Shown: positions 5,667-13,307 of the stretch, one piece after another | Layout of the letters: each line of letters starts with the position of its first letter | Position numbering within the stretch: position 1 is the first letter of the stretch | Assembly (NCBI GenBank): GCA_934502905.1 | Contig: CAKSVK010000089.1 | Coordinates: 1 to 14,553 of the forward strand | Reading direction: 5' to 3' | DNA length: 14,553 nt | Origin: an uncultured Chitinophagaceae bacterium | GTDB taxonomy: Bacteria > Bacteroidota > Bacteroidia > Chitinophagales > Chitinophagaceae | Notes under the pieces: generated by a model | What the model was told of the DNA's origin: nothing | The model's database searches: none | The model's input: only the letters and a program-made list of their open reading frames with translations | Made by a program: the position numbers and the translations under genes

Positions 5667-7922
5667 ATGGCAACAAAATCAGATCTCTCACTGGATGTCC
5701 GGTTTGAACAGGAATCCCAGCTGGAAATTCCGCTGATGGGTTTTCTTTTTCATTGCAGTGGTTTGTTACTGCAACGGTCAATGGTAAAAGAAGGCCGCCT
5801 TGAGTTCAACCTGCAAAGGTCCGAAACGGAGCCACTCCGGCAAACAGGCTTTGATACAAGCGAGCTGAGGGTTTTTATAACGCCTGTATCCGGTAAAAAG
5901 CTCGAACAGGTATCTGTTTTGGATGAGCTGGAAGCCTATAAGCCTTATGAAGCTGTTCTCAACAGCGACCGCCAGGGGAATATCACTATTCTGCCTATCC
6001 CTTCGTTTATCACCCAATTTTGGCCGGTTTGTAATTGCAGGGTAACAGGCAAAATATCAAAGTGGTTCCGGAAAGGAAATACCTGGGAAGACCGGGCGGT
6101 TTGCCGGGCAAGGGTACATATCTGCGAAGTAGACAGGATACGGTACTGGATCGAAAAGATCCCGGACACGGTGATCGCAAGGATACCGGAGTTGATACTG
6201 AAGCCGAAAGAAGTGATCAGGTGGCCGATACCTGAACCCGATCCCGGGCCTTTCAGACCGGGAATTTTCCATGCGGTGCAGCCGAAACTGTTTGGAACCC
6301 GATCCGCAGAGCAGGCGGAAATGAACGCCGTTGCAAATTTGCCGGAACTGGGACCGGACATCAGGCAAAAGATAGCTTCAGGCAACCTGGGGCAGATAAG
6401 AGATACCATTGTTGAGAATTACGCTATCCTTCATCCCTGGTTTTGCTTGTGGCCCTGGTTATGGCCATGGCTGTACCGCTGCGATGAAAAGAAAGTTGTT
6501 TATACGGATGCGAATGGACGTTTTGATACCCTTATCAGCTATTCCTGCTTTGGCGGTAGGCCGGATATTTATATCTGGATAGAATACTATATTGATGGCG
6601 CATGGACCGTAGTATACCATCCATCTGTTCCGTGTAACACCCGGTGGAACTATGTTTGTGGTTCGGATATCCATATCCATATCACCGACCCACGGGTGCC
6701 GGGCAACTGCTGCTGCAACTGCCCGCTTCCGGGATCGCTGGTGTGGATAAGAACGATAGGGCATACCAGTGTATCCAGGATATACCAGCGGGCAGACCGT
6801 AACCTGCCTCCTCCCGGACAAACCGTTCCTTATAACAGGATCGGTCTGACAGATGCCCCCGCAGCAAATGATGCCTTCTTTGAAACGGTGCCGGAGGATT
6901 ATAAGCGTCCTTTCGGAGGTACCCTGCGTTTTTATATGGGTTTTGGTGACAGTCTGCCGAATGATGAATATTACTACTACCGCTGGAGCTACCGGAAAGT
7001 TGCTGCTGCAGATCTGACGCCGGTGTCAGGTACACTGGAACAGGTAGATAATACCGAAAGAAAAAGTTATGACTTTCTTTTTATAGATGCCAATGGCGAT
7101 GAACAGATCGGGCATAACAGCGTAAAGCTGGGGCCGGAAACCGCCGGACCCAATGACAACCTGTATATCATACCGCCGGCAAATCCGGTCAACGCTCCTT
7201 TTAATGTGCCGGAAAACAGCCCCATGTGGTTTGAAAGAACCAGGAATACGCATACCATGGAGATCGATTCCTCAGCACTGAAAAATGGAGGCGGTCAGGG
7301 AGGTGATGGACTATACGAGTTCACGCTGGAGCTATTTGACAAGAACGGCAACAAAAAAGTAGCTGTGCCCAAAAGCATGTTCAAGGTACCCACAAAAGCA
7401 GATCAGGATATAAGCGAAAATGCCGCAGATGAGCTGCTGATCTCTCCTGATACTGCTACTGCAGCGGGCTTTAAAATGCTGGTTCGCATCGATAACAGCG
7501 CATGTGATGCGGAAATATATACGGTGAATGTGAATGGAGAACCGGCATCTACCGACTGTTGCGGGTTTGTGCAGTATAAGCCGGGAGGAGTGGAAGCCGA
7601 TCTGCAGTTGTCATTCACAGCATATCATCCGAATAATTTTGCGGTATTCAGCTTTGGTGTTAACAAAGGCACCTGCGGATCTGTTGCCAATGCGGGAGCA
7701 GGGGGAATGGTCATCGACAGCGTTTCGGGATATACACTCAGCAGCGGCAGGTATGAAAAACATTTCACACCGCAGCAGCTGCTGGAGAGCTGTTATCAGA
7801 ACGGTACGGGAAAGGCGGCTTTTGCGGAAACGCTTGCCGTTATAGCCATTGCAACAGATGGTACCAGCAGGCTCAGCGGAAAAGATGCATATGAGGTGGC
7901 TGCTTTTGCCCTGGAGCCCTGA
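5667..7922 (+). CDS. Large Cys/Trp-rich multi-domain beta-sandwich-type protein, function unknown
   Basis: 751 residues, no signal peptide or membrane helix, so cytoplasmic or exported by a non-Sec route. Visible layout: (a) about 8-75, a beta-rich domain; (b) about 118-180, with VCNCRVTGKI (121-130) and CRARVHICEVDRIRYWIEKIPD (146-167), resembling a small repeated-strand domain; (c) about 253-345, a striking Trp/Cys stretch HPWFCLWPWLWPWLYRC (256-272), then YTDANGRFDT and CFGGRPDIYIWIEYYIDG, looking like a transthyretin-like/CNA-B-type beta-sandwich; (d) NCCCNC (347-352) after DPRVP; (e) about 355-540, a Tyr-rich domain; (f) a Gly-rich hinge (540-548) and a C-terminal domain about 549-751 with CC at 631-632. 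From memory, unannotated proteins with the HICEVD and WPW motifs occur in other bacteria, but I cannot name a family. It leads a module with a DUF1360 protein and a CNC-motif protein. A structural or surface-assembly role is possible; no enzyme motif is seen. Confidence 0.88.
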   Translation: MATKSDLSLDVRFEQESQLEIPLMGFLFHCSGLLLQRSMVKEGRLEFNLQRSETEPLRQTGFDTSELRVFITPVSGKKLEQVSVLDELEAYKPYEAVLNSDRQGNITILPIPSFITQFWPVCNCRVTGKISKWFRKGNTWEDRAVCRARVHICEVDRIRYWIEKIPDTVIARIPELILKPKEVIRWPIPEPDPGPFRPGIFHAVQPKLFGTRSAEQAEMNAVANLPELGPDIRQKIASGNLGQIRDTIVENYAILHPWFCLWPWLWPWLYRCDEKKVVYTDANGRFDTLISYSCFGGRPDIYIWIEYYIDGAWTVVYHPSVPCNTRWNYVCGSDIHIHITDPRVPGNCCCNCPLPGSLVWIRTIGHTSVSRIYQRADRNLPPPGQTVPYNRIGLTDAPAANDAFFETVPEDYKRPFGGTLRFYMGFGDSLPNDEYYYYRWSYRKVAAADLTPVSGTLEQVDNTERKSYDFLFIDANGDEQIGHNSVKLGPETAGPNDNLYIIPPANPVNAPFNVPENSPMWFERTRNTHTMEIDSSALKNGGGQGGDGLYEFTLELFDKNGNKKVAVPKSMFKVPTKADQDISENAADELLISPDTATAAGFKMLVRIDNSACDAEIYTVNVNGEPASTDCCGFVQYKPGGVEADLQLSFTAYHPNNFAVFSFGVNKGTCGSVANAGAGGMVIDSVSGYTLSSGRYEKHFTPQQLLESCYQNGTGKAAFAETLAVIAIATDGTSRLSGKDAYEVAAFALEP

Positions 7923-7998
7923 GCATTTATCAATAGTGGCAGGAATGCTGTTAGTACTGATGCTTTTTGTATGCGCTAAAATGTGTTTCCTGCAATAA
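7891..7998 (+). CDS. Possible 35-residue hydrophobic peptide
   Basis: A short frame, shifted +1 relative to the 751-residue gene, begins with ATG at 7891 inside its last 32 bases and ends at TAA 7996-7998, 13 nt before the DUF1360 start. It encodes 35 residues: MRWLLLPWSPEHLSI followed by a strongly hydrophobic stretch ending with CAKMCFLQ, so a single membrane helix with two Cys is predicted. A shorter form from ATG 7945 is 17 residues. It fills the only noticeable gap in an otherwise compact module, and it shares the Cys-rich character of its neighbours. Chance remains a real explanation at this length. No family is recognised. Confidence 0.3.
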   Translation: MRWLLLPWSPEHLSIVAGMLLVLMLFVCAKMCFLQ

Positions 7999-8011
7999 TC
8001 AATAAAGACAA

Positions 8012-8359
8012 ATGAGTGTCCTTCTGTTTATATCCATTATACTGGCCAACTGGAGGCTCACTCATTTGTTTTCCAAAGAAGATGGCCCGTTTGATATCAT
8101 ATACCGTTTAAGAAGACTGGCGGGTGACGGTTTCTGGGGTAAGCTGCTGGACTGTTTTTATTGTGCATCGGTATGGGTAAGCCTGCCGTTTGCCATATAC
8201 GTTCCGGGCACCTGGGTAGAAAAATTGATATACTGGATCGCTTTTTCGGGTGGTGCCTGTTTGCTGGAGCAGATGACAGCCCGTGAACCCAGAGAAAATA
8301 AATTACCGGAATTTAAAGAAGATGAACCATGTGTAACTGTGGAAGCAAAAGAAATGTAA
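8012..8359 (+). CDS. DUF1360-like small membrane protein
   Basis: 115 residues. It fits the DUF1360 pattern: a short N-terminal hydrophobic stretch ending in ANWRLTHLFSKEDGPFDIIYRLRR (about 12-35), then the conserved LLDCFYCASVWVSLPF (45-60) with a CxxC pair at Cys48 and Cys51 at the membrane edge, and a further helix about 70-87 with SGGACLLEQ. The tail (about 88-115) is acidic and hydrophilic. It is probably an integral inner-membrane protein with two or three helices; the biochemical role of the family is unknown. The gene starts 89 nt after the 751-residue gene and overlaps the next gene by 31 nt, so all are likely cotranscribed. The CxxC is a typical metal- or thiol-active arrangement, but activity here is inference. 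Confidence 0.85.
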   Translation: MSVLLFISIILANWRLTHLFSKEDGPFDIIYRLRRLAGDGFWGKLLDCFYCASVWVSLPFAIYVPGTWVEKLIYWIAFSGGACLLEQMTAREPRENKLPEFKEDEPCVTVEAKEM

Positions 8360-8574
8360 TGACCAATGGCAATCCTGCCGCGTTTGAGCAGGCTTTGCCG
8401 GCAGGGAAAAGATGGGCGGATATCCGTTTCAGGTATACCGGAAAAACAGCGCTAACGGTAAGGGGTATTGTCACGGGAAAACAATACCGGTTTACCCAAA
8501 CAGGCAGTGAGCTGCTGATAGATTTCAGGGACGTGCCCGGCATATTGAAGGTGCCGGTTTTAAAGCGGGTATAA
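8329..8574 (+). CDS. Small CNC-motif protein, unknown function
   Basis: 81 residues, starting MCNCGSKRN, so the first Cys is residue 2 and a CxC pair sits at the extreme N-terminus. The rest is a compact predicted beta domain with FRYTGKTALTV (34-44), a turn VTGKQYRF (48-55) and LLIDFRDVPGILKVPVLKRV (62-81). No signal peptide is seen. The N-terminal CxC could bind metal. From memory, the YTGxTxLTV...TGxxYRF pattern recalls short proteins from phage structural regions, but I cannot verify that. The start overlaps the DUF1360 gene by 31 nt, so translation is likely coupled. It is the last gene of the module. Confidence 0.8.
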   Translation: MCNCGSKRNVMTNGNPAAFEQALPAGKRWADIRFRYTGKTALTVRGIVTGKQYRFTQTGSELLIDFRDVPGILKVPVLKRV

Positions 8575-8690
8575 ACGACAATACTGTTAATAACCAAAGG
8601 AATTTGGAAACATTAAGAGAAATCTCAATGGTACTTAACTTCTTAGTGGTTTAATTTGCCTTGCCTGGGTCATGAATCCTGTGTCCGGCA
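8575..8690. other. Convergent gap between the Cys-rich module and the two-component system
   Basis: 116 bp between two gene ends facing each other. Only weak self-complementarity is visible (GAGA/TCTC around 8616-8625). No convincing terminator with a T-tract was seen, so transcripts of the two units may overlap here. Confidence 0.5.
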
Positions 8691-9329
8691 TCACCCCTGT
8701 TTTCCGAAATACTTATTGATGGCTTCCACTTTGTTGTTTACCTGGAGCTTTTCGTACGTATTGTATATATGCGATTTGAGTGTGCTCAGGCTGATGAACA
8801 TTTTATCGGCTACTTCCTGGTAGGTCATGCCTTCTGCCAGATAGCCCAACATTTCATCTTCCCGTTTGGAAATGCCAAACCCCGTTTTCCTGTCGTGCAG
8901 CTGTTCCTGCTGCCGGGAAAAGATATTGATTATTTTCCGGGCTATATCGCTGCTGATAGGAGAACCGCCGTTGTGCACTTCTTTCAGCGCTTTTATCAGC
9001 TCGTCCGGAGGCGTCGTTTTCATCAGGTAGGAGGTAGCTCCCACCTTCAGCGCCTCAAATACCACTTCATCTTCATCGGACACGGTAAAGGCTACAAATT
9101 CTGTGTCGGGGCATACAGGTTTCAGTTTTGCAATACATGCCACGCCGGACATGTCGGGTAGTCCGATATCCATCAATACAACGTCCGGCTGCTGTGCTTC
9201 TATCTGCACCAGTGCGTCTGCACCTTTTTCGGAGGTGCCCAGCAACCGGAATAACGGACTTTCCCGGAACAACTGTACCAGGAGCAGCAGAAATGCCTCA
9301 TTATCTTCGACGATGTATATTGAGATCAT
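8691..9329 (-). CDS. NarL/LuxR-type response regulator
   Basis: 212 residues. An N-terminal receiver domain (about 1-120) has the acidic pair Glu8-Asp9 (IVEDNEAF), phosphoacceptor Asp54 (VLMDIGLPDMSG), conserved Thr82 and Lys104 (YLMKTT). A short linker leads to a LuxR/GerE helix-turn-helix (about 150-208) with SKREDEMLGYLAEGMTYQEVADKMFISLSTLKSHIYNTYEKLQVNNKVEAI. This is the standard layout of the FixJ/NarL class, which binds promoters as a dimer when phosphorylated. It starts 4 nt after the stop of the kinase gene, so the two form one operon and a cognate pair. Target genes are not visible from the sequence; the divergent fucosidase is one candidate because both units flank the same intergenic region. 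Confidence 0.95.
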   Translation of the reverse strand: MISIYIVEDNEAFLLLLVQLFRESPLFRLLGTSEKGADALVQIEAQQPDVVLMDIGLPDMSGVACIAKLKPVCPDTEFVAFTVSDEDEVVFEALKVGATSYLMKTTPPDELIKALKEVHNGGSPISSDIARKIINIFSRQQEQLHDRKTGFGISKREDEMLGYLAEGMTYQEVADKMFISLSTLKSHIYNTYEKLQVNNKVEAINKYFGKQG

Positions 9330-9333
9330 TATC

Positions 9334-11286
9334 CTATACTTCGGTCAACGGTATTGACATTCTTACTAAAAAGCCGTTATCATTTTCCCACGCAATATCT
9401 CCCTTCATTTTACGAATATTTTCCCGGATGTTTCCCAGCCCGTTTCCAAATACAATGTTTTCCGGTAGCCCGGAGCCGTTGTCCTGTATGAATATTTTAA
9501 AATCATTTTCTTCTTTTGCCATTTTTACATTTATCAGGGATGCTTTGGAATATTTTACGGCGTTATTGAGCACTTCTTTAACCGAATGATAGATATTTCT
9601 CCGCTTGTATCCTTCCACCTGCTGGTTTTGCCCGTCCAGGTCCGATTCAAAGGATAACTGCATGCCTGCGGTATGTAAGAAGTTGCCGGCAAATTTCCGG
9701 ATATGCGATACCAGGCTTTGCAGGTTATCGTTGTTGCTGTTCAGGCTCCATATGATCTCGTTGATCTGCTGGCTGATCGCCTGGGTATGTTGCCGGATAA
9801 GCGATACCACCTGGCTGTTCCTGTCATTCTCTTCTGTATGTATCATATTAGCGGCTATGCTCAACGTGGTCAGGGCGGGGCCGATATCATCATGTATCTC
9901 TTTTGATATTCTTTTTCTCTCCTGGTCCTCTGCCTCAAATTTCAATGCTGCCTTTTCTATCTGTACCTGCTGTTCCAGCGTTTTTAAACGTTGGGTTTCC
10001 AGCAGCTTTTTTCGCCTTTGATTCCTGTATAACAGGAACCCGATGAAAGCGATCAAAACGGTTGCTACGCCGGACAGCGTGGTGTACCCCTTTTGCTCGT
10101 TGATTTTTTGCTCTTTTTCAGCAATTGTTTTTTCTGCTCTTGCCTGGGTAAGACTTTCTTCCAGGGCGGCCAACTGCAGGCTTTTTTCTTCTCTATGCTG
10201 CTGGTTCTCCAGCTCGCGGGCGGCTTCCAGCGAAGAGAGCGCCAGCTTCAGGTTGCCTTTGTGTTTGTTGACCTCGTACCGGGTGTGGTAATAGTCAAAT
10301 TTTGCATACCCGATCAGGTCGCTGGTAGGGTCACCCGCTTTTTCTATACGGGTAAGCAGTTCTTCCGCTTTGACAAAATCTTTCTTTTTTGCATACACTT
10401 TTGCTTTCAAAATATCAGGAATGATATGCATCTGGTCCGTTCTCGTTTCAGCGATACGTTTCTCATACCCTTCAAAATAAAACAGCGCACTGTCAAATCG
10501 TTGCCTGTCCAGGTAATATTCCCCCATGGACCTGTAAATGCTTTCATCTCCCTTTCCGCCCAGCGAATCCATCATAATGCGGTAGGCTTTGCTCAACATG
10601 GTAAACGCTGCTGCGGTGTCCTTAAGTCCCATATCGCACAGGTAGATATACTGGTAGAAGTGGATCTCGTTCAGCAGCCTGTTATCAAAATCTTCAAGAT
10701 GGTTCAGCGCCAGCGCTTTTTCTGCATAAAATTTTCCTTCTTTATAAAAAGCCTTGCTGATATAGGTCCTGCTGAGGTTGGCATACAGGAGTTTTTTATA
10801 AACATCCAGCAGGTTGGCGGTGTCTGCAAGGGCCAGCTTAAAATAATATAGCGAGCTGTCTGACCGGACGTTCCTGGGCATAGAAGCATAGGCCAGGTTG
10901 AGCTGCGCTTTAAACTGGGGAAGATCATAATAGTCAATGACCCATGCAGCAGAATCCAGGTAAGCGTCACCACTTTCTATTTCGCCAAAGCTGTGCAGCC
11001 TCTGGGAATAAATATTGTAAACCTGGAAAAGGTAAATGGGATAATTGTTTTCCCTGCAAAACAATGCAGCTTCGTCTAATGCTTTCCGTTCTGCTACCAG
11101 GTCTCCTTTCGTTCCGGCTCCGTCTACTTTTGCTACGATCTCCATCCATTTCAGGGAATCCCCGGGACTGAGATCATCGTGTAATACGGGAGGTTCAGCA
11201 ACTGTGCCGGGTGTACAGCTTTTTATCCCCTGCATACCAATCAGCAAAATAAAGGTCAGCAGCGTAAATCGGATCGTGTCAGACAT
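9334..11286 (-). CDS. HisKA_3-type sensor histidine kinase with TPR-like periplasmic sensor
   Basis: 650 residues from ATG 11286-11284. A 42-codon extension to a TTG at 11412 is open, but that start is unlikely because the signal peptide begins at the ATG. The N-terminus has a hydrophobic stretch ending in GIKSC (Cys24), a possible imperfect lipobox. Residues about 40-355 are helical with TPR-like pairs, presumably periplasmic. A charged helix (365-398) leads to a transmembrane helix about 403-421, then a coiled coil (about 424-455). The HisKA_3 motif DQERKRISKEIHDDIGPALTTL carries phospho-His465. The ATPase lobe has the N-box HSVKEVLNNAVKYS (Asn574) and the DNGSGLP and GNGLGN glycine boxes. 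This fits the NarX/DesK-type kinases that pair with LuxR-type regulators. Length is large because of the TPR sensor, a layout common in Bacteroidota. Signal unknown. Confidence 0.92.
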   Translation of the reverse strand: MSDTIRFTLLTFILLIGMQGIKSCTPGTVAEPPVLHDDLSPGDSLKWMEIVAKVDGAGTKGDLVAERKALDEAALFCRENNYPIYLFQVYNIYSQRLHSFGEIESGDAYLDSAAWVIDYYDLPQFKAQLNLAYASMPRNVRSDSSLYYFKLALADTANLLDVYKKLLYANLSRTYISKAFYKEGKFYAEKALALNHLEDFDNRLLNEIHFYQYIYLCDMGLKDTAAAFTMLSKAYRIMMDSLGGKGDESIYRSMGEYYLDRQRFDSALFYFEGYEKRIAETRTDQMHIIPDILKAKVYAKKKDFVKAEELLTRIEKAGDPTSDLIGYAKFDYYHTRYEVNKHKGNLKLALSSLEAARELENQQHREEKSLQLAALEESLTQARAEKTIAEKEQKINEQKGYTTLSGVATVLIAFIGFLLYRNQRRKKLLETQRLKTLEQQVQIEKAALKFEAEDQERKRISKEIHDDIGPALTTLSIAANMIHTEENDRNSQVVSLIRQHTQAISQQINEIIWSLNSNNDNLQSLVSHIRKFAGNFLHTAGMQLSFESDLDGQNQQVEGYKRRNIYHSVKEVLNNAVKYSKASLINVKMAKEENDFKIFIQDNGSGLPENIVFGNGLGNIRENIRKMKGDIAWENDNGFLVRMSIPLTEV

Positions 11287-11410
11287 AGCACAATTTATTA
11301 ATATTCGGTGACAAAGGACTTCCGCATCAAAAAATGAATATTGGCGCTTAATTCGTTGGCTATAAATGAAAAGCGCCTGTTTTTTCCACAAGCTTCCTGC
11401 CATTTCGGCC

Positions 11411-11436
11411 AAAAATAGTACTTAAGTACTATTTTT
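11411..11436. promoter_or_regulatory. Perfect 26-bp palindrome (possible operator)
   Basis: AAAAATAGTACTT (11411-11423) and AAGTACTATTTTT (11424-11436) are exact reverse complements, centre TTAA. With one extra T the symmetry continues to CC (11409-11410) and GG (11438-11439). It lies about 125 bp upstream of the kinase ATG and could bind a dimeric or tetrameric regulator of the two-component operon. It is also possible that it forms a hairpin terminating unseen transcription. Confidence 0.5.
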
Positions 11437-11530
11437 TGGGGTGGGGTTGATGGTAAATTTGTTCTTTCAAAACAGCCGTTGTTAATCAATAAACACATTA
11501 AGACAGCGCGTTTGACGAGCCCTATGGACT

Positions 11531-11558
11531 ATAAGTGATGCTTTAAGGCATCATTTAT
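11531..11558. repeat. 11-bp stem hairpin
   Basis: ATAAGTGATGC (11531-11541) and GCATCATTTAT (11548-11558) pair with one G-U wobble around the loop TTTAAG. No T-tract follows directly. It could be a protein-binding site or a remnant of a dispersed palindromic repeat. Confidence 0.45.
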
Positions 11559-11626
11559 ATGTTTAAGACAGGTCAGGCATTGTATTTTTCATAAAATAAG
11601 ATAGTCAGGTTCTTAAAGTGTTAATG

Positions 11627-11708
11627 GTGCGGAGGGCCGGCAAGCAAAACCAGGCATAGGCAGAAACGGGTGTAACTTATATGCTCCGGCGGCCGGCTCT
11701 CCCCGCAC
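11627..11708. repeat. Long-range GC-rich inverted repeat (possible structured RNA)
   Basis: GTGCGG (11627-11632) and GCCGGC (11636-11641) pair in order with CCGCAC (11703-11708) and GCCGGC (11692-11697), and GCATA (11654-11658) pairs with TATGC (11680-11684) inside. The helices nest correctly, so a long stem with internal loops is plausible on either strand. The element is 178 bp upstream of the fucosidase ATG and could be a leader structure. No known riboswitch is recognised. Confidence 0.35.
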
Positions 11709-11869
11709 TACAGTCCCCGGCATCATTCAATTTCTTTTACATCAGCCGTTTCGGATCCTGAAAGGCGGGGTAGTTATTCCCATACAATCCATGTTTATTT
11801 TCCTGAAATAACCGGTATCAGCGACCGTGTGCCTTTCCGTTAGGCAAAAAATACATATTTTGCAGGAGC

Positions 11870-11885
11870 ACTTAAGTAAAATAGT
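11870..11885 (+). promoter_or_regulatory. ACTTAAGT-AAAATAGT site touching the fucosidase start codon
   Basis: The 16 bp before ATG 11886 are the octamer ACTTAAGT (11870-11877) followed by AAAATAGT (11878-11885). The same two octamers occur in reversed order (AAAATAGT then ACTTAAGT) at 11412-11427 within the 26-bp palindrome. A shared regulator for both sites is possible. An AGGAG at 11864-11868 is too far from the ATG to act as an ordinary ribosome-binding site. Confidence 0.35.
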
Positions 11886-13307
11886 ATGAAATACATTTCC
11901 CTTGGTCTTGTTATTTTTCTTTTAGCCTGCAATAATCAGGCTCCTGAGGAAAAGCTTCCTGAGCCATTTGGCCCTACCCCCAACGAGCAGCAACTGGCAT
12001 GGCATGACCTGGAGTTTTACTGGTTCATTCATTTTGGTCCCAACACCTTTACGGACAAAGAGTGGGGTCATGGTGATGAACCGGCTGATGCATTTGCCCC
12101 GACTGCGCTGGATTGTAACCAATGGGCGCGCATCGCCAAACAATCAGGCGCCAAAGGCATTATCCTTACTGCCAAGCATAACGATGGCTTTTGCCTGTGG
12201 CCGAGTGCTTTTTCCACACATACGGTAAGGGAAAGCAAATGGAAAGACGGAAAAGGAGATGTCGTGAAAGAGCTGGCAGATGCCTGCAAAGCCAACGGGC
12301 TCCTGTTTGGTATTTATCTTTCTCCCTGGGACCGCAATCATCCTGAATATGGCACCCCTGCTTACAACGATGTGTATGTAAATACGATGAAAGAAGTGGT
12401 GGGAAATTACGGACCACTCTTTGAATTCTGGTGGGATGGTGCGAACGGAGAAGGACCTAACGGAAAAAAGCAGCAATACGATTTTAAGCGGTTTGAAGAA
12501 ACCATGCGGCAGATAGCACCGAAAACAGTTGTGTTCAGCGATATCGGACCGGATATCCGTTGGGTAGGTAATGAAAAAGGCATAGCCGGTACTACAAACT
12601 GGAATCTTTTAGATACGGCGGGTTTTACACGCGGACATGGTGCACCATCAAGCGATACGCTCAACCGCGGCAATGTGAACGGTAGGAACTGGATCCCGAG
12701 TGAATGCGATGTAAGCATCCGGCCGGGCTGGTTTTATCATACCGAGGAAGACGATAAGGTGAAATCCGGGGAAGCATTGTTTGACCTTTATTTGAAGTCG
12801 GTGGGAAGAGGATCCGCATTTTTGCTGAACGTTCCTCCCGACAGGAGAGGACTGATACACGAAAAAGATTCGGCGGCTTTAATTGCGTTTAAGCAATACC
12901 GTGATGAAAGCTTTTCAAAGGATCTTCTTTCCGGGGCAAAGGTGAAATATACACATGAGGGTAAAACAATAGAAAAATTATTAAAGGCAGACGGCTTGCA
13001 CCTGCTTCCGGATGTTGCCGGCTTGCTGGAAGCAACTCTTTCTACCCAAAGCATTAACGCCATCATTTTAAAAGAAGATATCGCGTTGGGGCAACGTGTT
13101 GCCAGGTTCACCATTCACCTGAAAAACGGGGACAATACCGTCGTCAGGACCATTGAGGGAACCACTATCGGCAGGAAGAGGATACTTACTTTCCCCGCGA
13201 CGGAGGTCACCGGCATAGAGCTGGTGATTGACGAGGCAAAAGCACCGCCGGTATTGAGCGGACTGGAAGCTTACCATATAGCTGAAGCACTGGTGGAGAA
13301 AGAATAA
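11886..13307 (+). CDS. GH29 alpha-L-fucosidase, predicted lipoprotein
   Basis: 473 residues. The N-terminus MKYISLGLVIFLLACNN has a clear lipobox with Cys15, so the mature enzyme is probably a lipoprotein in the periplasm or on the surface. The acidic residues after the Cys (PEE) might act as a surface-export signal as in some Bacteroidota. The catalytic region covers about 30-345: WFIHFGPNTF (46-55), LTAKHNDGFCLWPS (94-107), the nucleophile in FEFWWDGANG (Asp184) and probable acid/base Glu273 in NWIPSECDVSIRPGWFYH. The ECDVSIRPGW signature fits the GH29 subfamily with preference for branched alpha-1,3/1,4-linked fucose, an inference. A small beta-rich C-terminal part (about 350-465) follows. 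The enzyme removes fucose from glycans. No fucose transporter, fucK/fucI or SusCD pair is in the window, so it stands alone here. Confidence 0.95.
   Translation: MKYISLGLVIFLLACNNQAPEEKLPEPFGPTPNEQQLAWHDLEFYWFIHFGPNTFTDKEWGHGDEPADAFAPTALDCNQWARIAKQSGAKGIILTAKHNDGFCLWPSAFSTHTVRESKWKDGKGDVVKELADACKANGLLFGIYLSPWDRNHPEYGTPAYNDVYVNTMKEVVGNYGPLFEFWWDGANGEGPNGKKQQYDFKRFEETMRQIAPKTVVFSDIGPDIRWVGNEKGIAGTTNWNLLDTAGFTRGHGAPSSDTLNRGNVNGRNWIPSECDVSIRPGWFYHTEEDDKVKSGEALFDLYLKSVGRGSAFLLNVPPDRRGLIHEKDSAALIAFKQYRDESFSKDLLSGAKVKYTHEGKTIEKLLKADGLHLLPDVAGLLEATLSTQSINAIILKEDIALGQRVARFTIHLKNGDNTVVRTIEGTTIGRKRILTFPATEVTGIELVIDEAKAPPVLSGLEAYHIAEALVEKE

Larger units (their letters stand above)
11287..11885. other. 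599-bp divergent intergenic region with several inverted structures
   Basis: This lies between the kinase start (minus) and the fucosidase start (plus). No coding gene is convincing. It contains a perfect 26-bp palindrome (11411-11436), a strong 11-bp hairpin (11531-11558), a long-range GC-rich inverted repeat (11627-11641 with 11692-11708) and a second site with the same octamers as the palindrome just before the fucosidase ATG (11870-11885). Structure this dense suggests regulation or a structured RNA. Confidence 0.6.

Noticed and set aside
10093..10851. 252-codon plus-strand open frame
   Set aside because: Antisense to the sensor kinase; rich in Phe, Leu and Cys and lacking any domain, as expected of a shadow.
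11287..11412. N-terminal extension of the sensor kinase to a TTG at 11412
   Set aside because: It would put 42 charged and mixed residues before the signal peptide; the ATG at 11286 starts directly before the hydrophobic segment.
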